From the NCBI GenBank assembly GCA_019313025.1, contig JAFDCA010000649.1, positions 1-11,823 of the forward strand: a DNA stretch of 11,823 nucleotides, read 5' to 3'. The notes under the pieces were generated by a model. The model worked only from the letters and a program-made list of their open reading frames with translations. It was not told the origin of the DNA and made no database searches. The DNA comes from Deltaproteobacteria bacterium (GTDB lineage: Bacteria; Desulfobacterota; Desulfobacteria; Desulfobacterales; UBA11574). Of this stretch, positions 6,949 to 11,823 are shown in pieces (the first letter of the stretch is position 1; every line of letters starts with the position of its first letter). The translations under genes were made by a program, and so were the position numbers.

Positions 6949-7801
6949 TCATAACAACCTTGAATCGTTGCAAAATCTCCGGTAAAATTTTGCCGCTGGA
7001 CTGCTTGATGAAAAAGCCTTGCTGGCTGGTTAAAGCCATGTCTGAAAATCGATTTTCTTCAATATTGATATCAATGATTGTGCTGTTGCGCTTTTTTACT
7101 TCCCATACCACCTGATTTGGGAGATTGGTGGCCCCCGAGGTTCCTACCACCAACAACAGTTCGGTCTCTCGGGCTACGCTCAAGCTGCTGTGGTACCGGT
7201 AATAATGCTCGTTATATATTTCATCAAACCAGAGAACATGGGGCCTGGTCCGGTTGCCACAAGCCGGGCACTTGAGCAATTGGCGGTCTGTTTCTGTTAA
7301 GTCGTCATTTTTTCCTCTGTGGGTTAAATCTTTAGGTATCGGAAAAATTTTTCTTATGCATTCATCGGCACAGCGCATAAAAAGAACATTCCCATGAATT
7401 TGAAATGTTTTTTCAAAGCTGTTTCCGGCTCGAAGATGCAGATTATCCACATTCTGGGTGATCAGTGTGAAACGGTTTTTAAAAAGCGTTTCCATTTCAA
7501 CCAGGGCATAGTGCCCCGGATTCGGTTGGACTTTTTTACAGACCCCGATTCTGTATAGATACCATTTCCATACCTCTTCGGGTTTCTGCATGAACATCCT
7601 ATACGTCGCCATTTCCTGCGGTTGATATTCTTTTGAACCGATGGTCCAGTATCCTTCAGGGCCCCGAAAAGTGGGGATGTTGCTTTCGGCGGAAATACCG
7701 GCACCGGTTAAAATGGTGAGTCGTCCGGATCCTTTTGCGAAATCCTGAAGAATTTTATCAAGATGTTGATCCAACATGTTTTGTCTTTGGTTCGTGCCCA
7801 T
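6944..7801 (-). CDS. Sir2-family NAD-dependent protein deacylase (sirtuin)
   Basis: Sirtuins remove acyl groups from lysines using NAD, giving nicotinamide and O-acyl-ADP-ribose. Counting 285 residues from the ATG at 7801, the NAD-binding GAGISAES begins at 33, followed by IPTFRG. TQNVDNLH (115-122) and the catalytic histidine in IHGN (H136) follow. Zinc cysteines are the CxxxC at 144/148 and the CPAC at 178/181. GTSGATNLP (220-228) is the second NAD loop. A WYLYR stretch (80-84) fits the YxxR motif of SIRT5/CobB-like class III enzymes that remove succinyl or malonyl groups. The frame extends upstream to a TTG at 7888, but that part (RLVRLRRVGQ) encodes a GC-rich hairpin and has no family similarity. 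No start has a good ribosome site, and an ATG at 7777 is also possible. The gene follows the HDOD gene on the same strand. Confidence 0.88.
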   Translation of the reverse strand: MGTNQRQNMLDQHLDKILQDFAKGSGRLTILTGAGISAESNIPTFRGPEGYWTIGSKEYQPQEMATYRMFMQKPEEVWKWYLYRIGVCKKVQPNPGHYALVEMETLFKNRFTLITQNVDNLHLRAGNSFEKTFQIHGNVLFMRCADECIRKIFPIPKDLTHRGKNDDLTETDRQLLKCPACGNRTRPHVLWFDEIYNEHYYRYHSSLSVARETELLLVVGTSGATNLPNQVVWEVKKRNSTIIDINIEENRFSDMALTSQQGFFIKQSSGKILPEILQRFKVVMK

Positions 7802-7977
7802 CCAAAAATGGTCTTTTTGCCCAACCCGCCGAAGGCGGACAAGTCTCTTCGTTATGCTCAAAAAGATCATCCATTCCGCGATATTCAAGGCTTTAGGAGA
7901 AATACTCTCCGATCCCTGAATGATAATTCGTGCTGTGATCCGTATTTTGCGGCTTTAATAAACGTGAGGATGACGCA
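7802..7977. other. Gap between HDOD and sir2 genes with two short stem-loops
   Basis: CCGCC-GAA-GGCGG (7826-7838) is a perfect 5-bp stem located about 25 nt before the likely sir2 start. GGAGA-AATAC-TCTCC (7896-7910) is a second perfect 5-bp stem, about 70 nt past the HDOD stop codon. Neither is followed by a T run on the minus strand, so neither is a clear intrinsic terminator. They may modulate sir2 expression. No small gene is evident. Confidence 0.35.
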
Positions 7978-9147
7978 TTATTTTTTAGAATTTTCAAAAG
8001 CCTGTCCGACGTATATAACAATTTGTTCAAACCAGGCAATCTCTTTTTCCGAGAAGGGAACATCGCTGGCTCTGGCGATGAAATACGCTCCAATAACAAG
8101 ATCCATGGTGATGATGGGAGATATCATGGCAGTTTTAAAATGAGATTGGCTTTTCAAAAAGGGCATCTGAAAAGATCTTTCATTAAGATCAAAAACACCT
8201 GTTTTCTTATTATTTATGGATTTTACGATGGGTGAGTTATTCTCTTTCATACTGATTTTAAAATCCTCTGCTCTCAAAAGGTTATCTTTTCCTGCATAGA
8301 ATCTTCCGGTCATCATCGTTTTTGATTTATTAAAAAATGCTGTAAAAATTTCTGTTCCAATGAGACAGCGGTAAAGGGCTTCTTGAGCAAGCATTAATAC
8401 CTGATTGATTTCGGTATTTTTTCGGCGAGCAATCATCAGATCCGTCAAAAACTGACCGATAAGAGAATCCGGGTCCTGAGGCTTTTCTTTTTCGTTCAGT
8501 GCATCTCCAAAGGTCACTTTTCCGGCAATTTGGGCGGGGTTTCCTTTTCCCCATTCGAGAGCCTTGACCATCATGTCCACATCGTCTTTTTCCAGATTAA
8601 AGAATCTTGCGACATTTACATCCTCTTCACAGGTATCTTTGATAAAATCTGAAATGTTAAATTCATTGGTCTCGAGTATTTTTTTGATGCGAGCCTCGGT
8701 TTCTTCCATGGCTTTTTCTCCGCCAAGTTTGTTGCTGAACAACATATTTGAAATATGGCCGGACTCTCGTATCAATGCGATAGTGGGATCCTTGGTGTCA
8801 TCATCGTTTCTAAGTACTTTGGCGACTTTGTCGGGAAGGTTGTAGATGTTTGTCAATGCGTTACAAATTTCATCATATTCAACAGCAAACACCTCCAGAC
8901 AGGCGTTATTGTTTGAAATGTTTTTATCGGTAATCATATTTTCCATTTCTTTGAATTTATTAGGAAACGTATTTGCCAGTGCCAGCCAGGGAAGCCGATA
9001 AAGCAGACCGGCGATAAATATCTCTTCGGGATTATCAGCGTTGTTTTTCGCCGCTAGAGATCTGGCAAAGGCGCCTGAAAAATATGAACTGGCATAAAGC
9101 TGATCCAGTTGCTGGGTCTTGGCTGTTTTCATTGTCTGATTGAACAT
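7978..9147 (-). CDS. HDOD-GAF regulatory protein, C-terminal part (frameshifted gene)
   Basis: This 389-residue frame carries the second half of an HDOD domain and a C-terminal GAF-like domain. HDOD is a degenerate HD-type signalling domain found in bacterial regulators. ARSLAAKN (28-35), PEEIFIAGLLYRLPWLAL (40-57) and AVEYDEICNAL (88-98) are typical HDOD segments. The HD dyad position reads YR, so metal-dependent phosphodiesterase activity is not expected. Residues about 225-389 look GAF-like (DLMIARRKNTEINQVLMLAQEALYR). The start shown is an internal ATG; the true N-terminal half is in another frame at 9129-9437. A GGGAG seven nt before this ATG could allow separate translation, but the start falls inside a domain. 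Correcting a 2-nt shift gives a single 485-residue protein. It may be a pseudogene, a sequencing error, or a real two-frame gene. Confidence 0.78.
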   Translation of the reverse strand: MFNQTMKTAKTQQLDQLYASSYFSGAFARSLAAKNNADNPEEIFIAGLLYRLPWLALANTFPNKFKEMENMITDKNISNNNACLEVFAVEYDEICNALTNIYNLPDKVAKVLRNDDDTKDPTIALIRESGHISNMLFSNKLGGEKAMEETEARIKKILETNEFNISDFIKDTCEEDVNVARFFNLEKDDVDMMVKALEWGKGNPAQIAGKVTFGDALNEKEKPQDPDSLIGQFLTDLMIARRKNTEINQVLMLAQEALYRCLIGTEIFTAFFNKSKTMMTGRFYAGKDNLLRAEDFKISMKENNSPIVKSINNKKTGVFDLNERSFQMPFLKSQSHFKTAMISPIITMDLVIGAYFIARASDVPFSEKEIAWFEQIVIYVGQAFENSKK

Positions 9148-9437
9148 GGAGAGTCTCCCAGTGCCAGGGAGCGGATTTTTTCAAACCCTAAAAACGTGAC
9201 GGCATAGGTGACGGTTTTAATGGGATAGCGTGGCCGGTAAATCACCGAGTTGGCAGTGGCCAGAATATTAGAGGTCAAACCGCAATCCCTCATGATAACC
9301 GTGGCAAGATCAACGGCACGGGTATGGGATTGATGGGTAATTTGTGTGATTGCCTGAACATTTTCATTGATGGCCGGGAGATTCCCTTTGCTTCGCATTT
9401 CTTCGATCAATTGTTGTGTCTTAAAGTTATCGGTCAT
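9129..9437 (-). CDS. HDOD domain protein, N-terminal part (frameshifted gene)
   Basis: A 102-residue frame encodes the start of the HDOD domain: a KGNLPAI segment like the usual LP start, then DLATVIMRDCGLTSNILATANS (typical of the HDOD helix that packs near the active site), then AVTFLGFEKIRSLAL. It breaks off after LALG with an unrelated tail (DSPCSIRQ) and a TGA. The expected continuation (LSMFNQ...) is present in the next frame. The ATG at 9437 has AAGGA six nt upstream; an in-frame TTG at 9443 would sit on the ribosome site, so it was rejected. See the C-terminal part for the combined protein. Confidence 0.75.
   Translation of the reverse strand: MTDNFKTQQLIEEMRSKGNLPAINENVQAITQITHQSHTRAVDLATVIMRDCGLTSNILATANSVIYRPRYPIKTVTYAVTFLGFEKIRSLALGDSPCSIRQ
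9148..9158. other. Frameshift site in the HDOD gene (GA duplication inside a palindrome)
   Basis: On the coding strand the bases read CTGGGAGACTCTCCATG. Removing one GA gives CTG GGA CTC TCC ATG, which restores an uninterrupted HDOD reading (LGLSM). The site sits in an 11-bp perfect palindrome, GGAGAGTCTCC. Slippage during replication or an assembly or read error are both plausible. Confidence 0.7.
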
Positions 9438-9856
9438 AAACAATCCTTATCATATATTCTTGATCAGAATATGTTGTTGGTTAACCATTGAAAAAATGAT
9501 CCATCAAACCATTTATTACAAGCGCTCAAAACAAATTTCGCCGCAAGCGAAAACCGCTTCTTTTGGGCATTAAGAAAATCGTATTTTGCAAAACGCTGTT
9601 AAAAGCGAAGTGCTACGACCCATTCATGACTCTTTTTAATATATATCGGTCTATTATTAAAAAACTTAACCAAACAAAGAACACCGCTGTCAGCTTGGAT
9701 GGGCTGTTAACTATCTAATATTTCTATAAAATATAAATATTTTTCGGAGAATGAAGGATCATTGTTTAGGCAATGTTTCCACCGAACAATTTTATTGCAG
9801 TTTGAAGAATATAGGCCTAATATTGACTTAAAGAAAATCAGAAGGAACTCAATCCC
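9438..9856. other. AT-rich intergenic region between divergent HDOD and mpl genes
   Basis: This 419-bp stretch has no convincing protein gene, tRNA or known RNA. It holds AAGCG-AAAAC-CGCTT near 9551, CATTG-TTTAGG-CAATG at 9760-9775, and a near-perfect dyad AATATAGGCCTAATATT at 9808-9824 centred on AGGCCT. A TATAAA-type A/T run lies near 9725-9740. A 26-codon ORF (9751-9831) starts directly after GGAGA, with spacing too short for a normal ribosome site. Promoters for both flanking genes must lie here, but I cannot place them. Confidence 0.4.
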
Positions 9857-11278
<1,422 letters not shown>

Positions 11279-11297
11279 ATAATAGATTCTATAATCA

Positions 11298-11353
11298 GTC
11301 AATAAAAGTGATTGACATCCCAGCATTATTTCGTTAGCTGTCTATTCAGACAG
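11298..11353. promoter_or_regulatory. Two inverted repeats between mpl and birA
   Basis: GTCAAT-N7-ATTGAC (11298-11316) and CTGTCT-ATTC-AGACAG (11338-11353) are both perfect 6-bp repeats. A TTGACA -35-like box (11312-11317) overlaps the first. The palindrome GGTTAACC (11354-11361) follows the second. They may be an operator or a weak terminator for mpl. They do not match the BirA operator pattern as I remember it (two half sites about 15 nt apart). Confidence 0.3.
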
Positions 11354-11379
11354 GGTTAACCAAAAGGCATGGATCAACA

Positions 11380-11823
11380 GTGAAAGGTCAAATACTCAAC
11401 ATATTAAGAAGTGAAAACGGGGTTGTTTCCGGGGAGACCATGAGCACGCACCTGGGTATTTCACGGGTGTCTGTCTGGAAGCATATCAAAAAGCTTCAGG
11501 AGGTTGGATACGATATCGAGGCAACACCCAAGGGCTACCTGCTTGTCAATTCCCCTGACGTTCTTTACCCGTGGGAGTTCGGCAATAAAGAACACCACAT
11601 CCGTTATTTTGATGACGTGGATTCCACCATGGACATTGCCAGAGAACTTGCACGAAAACAGTGCCCCCATTTCACGGTGGTGATTGCCGGTCGTCAAAAA
11701 AAAGGGCGGGGGCGGTTGAAAAGAAGCTGGCTGTCTTCAGTAGGAGGGCTTTATTTTACCATTGTCGTCAGGCCAAAGATACCGCCGGCGATAAGTTCAA
11801 GGGTCAACTTTGCGGCATCGATG
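11380..11823 (+). CDS. birA: Biotin--[acetyl-CoA carboxylase] ligase / biotin repressor BirA, 3' end cut by window
   Basis: BirA makes biotinyl-5'-AMP and transfers biotin to a lysine of carboxylase carrier domains. Bifunctional forms also repress biotin genes. The first 148 codons are in the window. Residues 1-55 form an N-terminal helix-turn-helix (VSGETMSTHLGISRVSVWKH, then KGYLL), so this is the repressor-type form. The catalytic domain begins with YFDDVDSTMDIAREL (76-90), and the biotinyl-adenylate loop is GRQKKGRGRLKRSW (104-117), containing GRGR. The rest of the catalytic domain and the SH3-like C-terminus lie beyond the edge. The start is a GTG with GGA six nt upstream. The nearby ATG at 11370 hits a stop after four codons, and an in-frame TAG at 11335 leaves no earlier start codon of the usual types with support. 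It lies 101 nt after mpl, possibly co-transcribed. Confidence 0.92.
   Translation, partial: MKGQILNILRSENGVVSGETMSTHLGISRVSVWKHIKKLQEVGYDIEATPKGYLLVNSPDVLYPWEFGNKEHHIRYFDDVDSTMDIARELARKQCPHFTVVIAGRQKKGRGRLKRSWLSSVGGLYFTIVVRPKIPPAISSRVNFAASM

Noticed and set aside
7826..7838. CCGCC/GGCGG stem as an intrinsic terminator or part of a repeat family
   Set aside because: No T run follows on either strand, and no second copy was found in the window.
7802..7888. Sirtuin start at the TTG at 7888, giving 314 residues
   Set aside because: The extra N-terminus has no sirtuin similarity, spans a GC-rich hairpin, and the TTG lacks a ribosome site at normal spacing.
9751..9831. 26-codon ORF in the mpl upstream spacer
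   Set aside because: GGAG lies only one nt from the ATG, too close for initiation, and the peptide is not recognisable.

Overview
The window looks like chromosomal DNA of a strictly anaerobic, Gram-negative bacterium, most likely a sulfate-reducing Desulfobacterota (Desulfobacterales-like). This rests on gene content only: an iron-sulfur protein with two ferredoxin-type clusters, a tungstate-binding protein, a KamA-type radical SAM enzyme, an HDOD regulator, and Mpl, which implies a meso-diaminopimelate cell wall. No rRNA or other phylogenetic marker is present, so the taxon is an inference. I see no tRNA, CRISPR array, transposase or phage gene.

Positions 1-4380, minus strand: an apparent three-gene unit read from 4380 towards 1. 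It encodes an ATP-grasp ligase, a KamA-family radical SAM/PLP aminomutase overlapping it by 8 nt, and, after a 134-bp gap with its own possible promoter, a glutamine synthetase-family ligase that runs off the left edge. The aminomutase lacks both aspartates that bind lysine in lysine 2,3-aminomutase. The GS homologue keeps its metal and ammonia residues but has changed two glutamate-binding positions. Together they suggest an uncharacterised pathway that isomerises an amino acid and then couples or amidates it. This is the most interesting part of the window.

Positions 4381-6920, plus strand: a 278-bp divergent promoter region with a possible short leader ORF, then a cysteine-rich protein with two 4Fe-4S motifs, then an exported TupA-like tungstate-binding protein. 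No TupB or TupC follows.

Positions 6944-9437, minus strand: a Sir2 NAD-dependent deacylase with a class III-like YxxR motif and, upstream of it, an HDOD-GAF regulatory gene split by a 2-nt frameshift near 9150.

Positions 9438-11823, plus strand: a 419-bp AT-rich gap without a convincing gene, then mpl (murein tripeptide recycling ligase), then the first 148 codons of birA (biotin ligase/repressor), which runs off the right edge. These last two are ordinary housekeeping genes.
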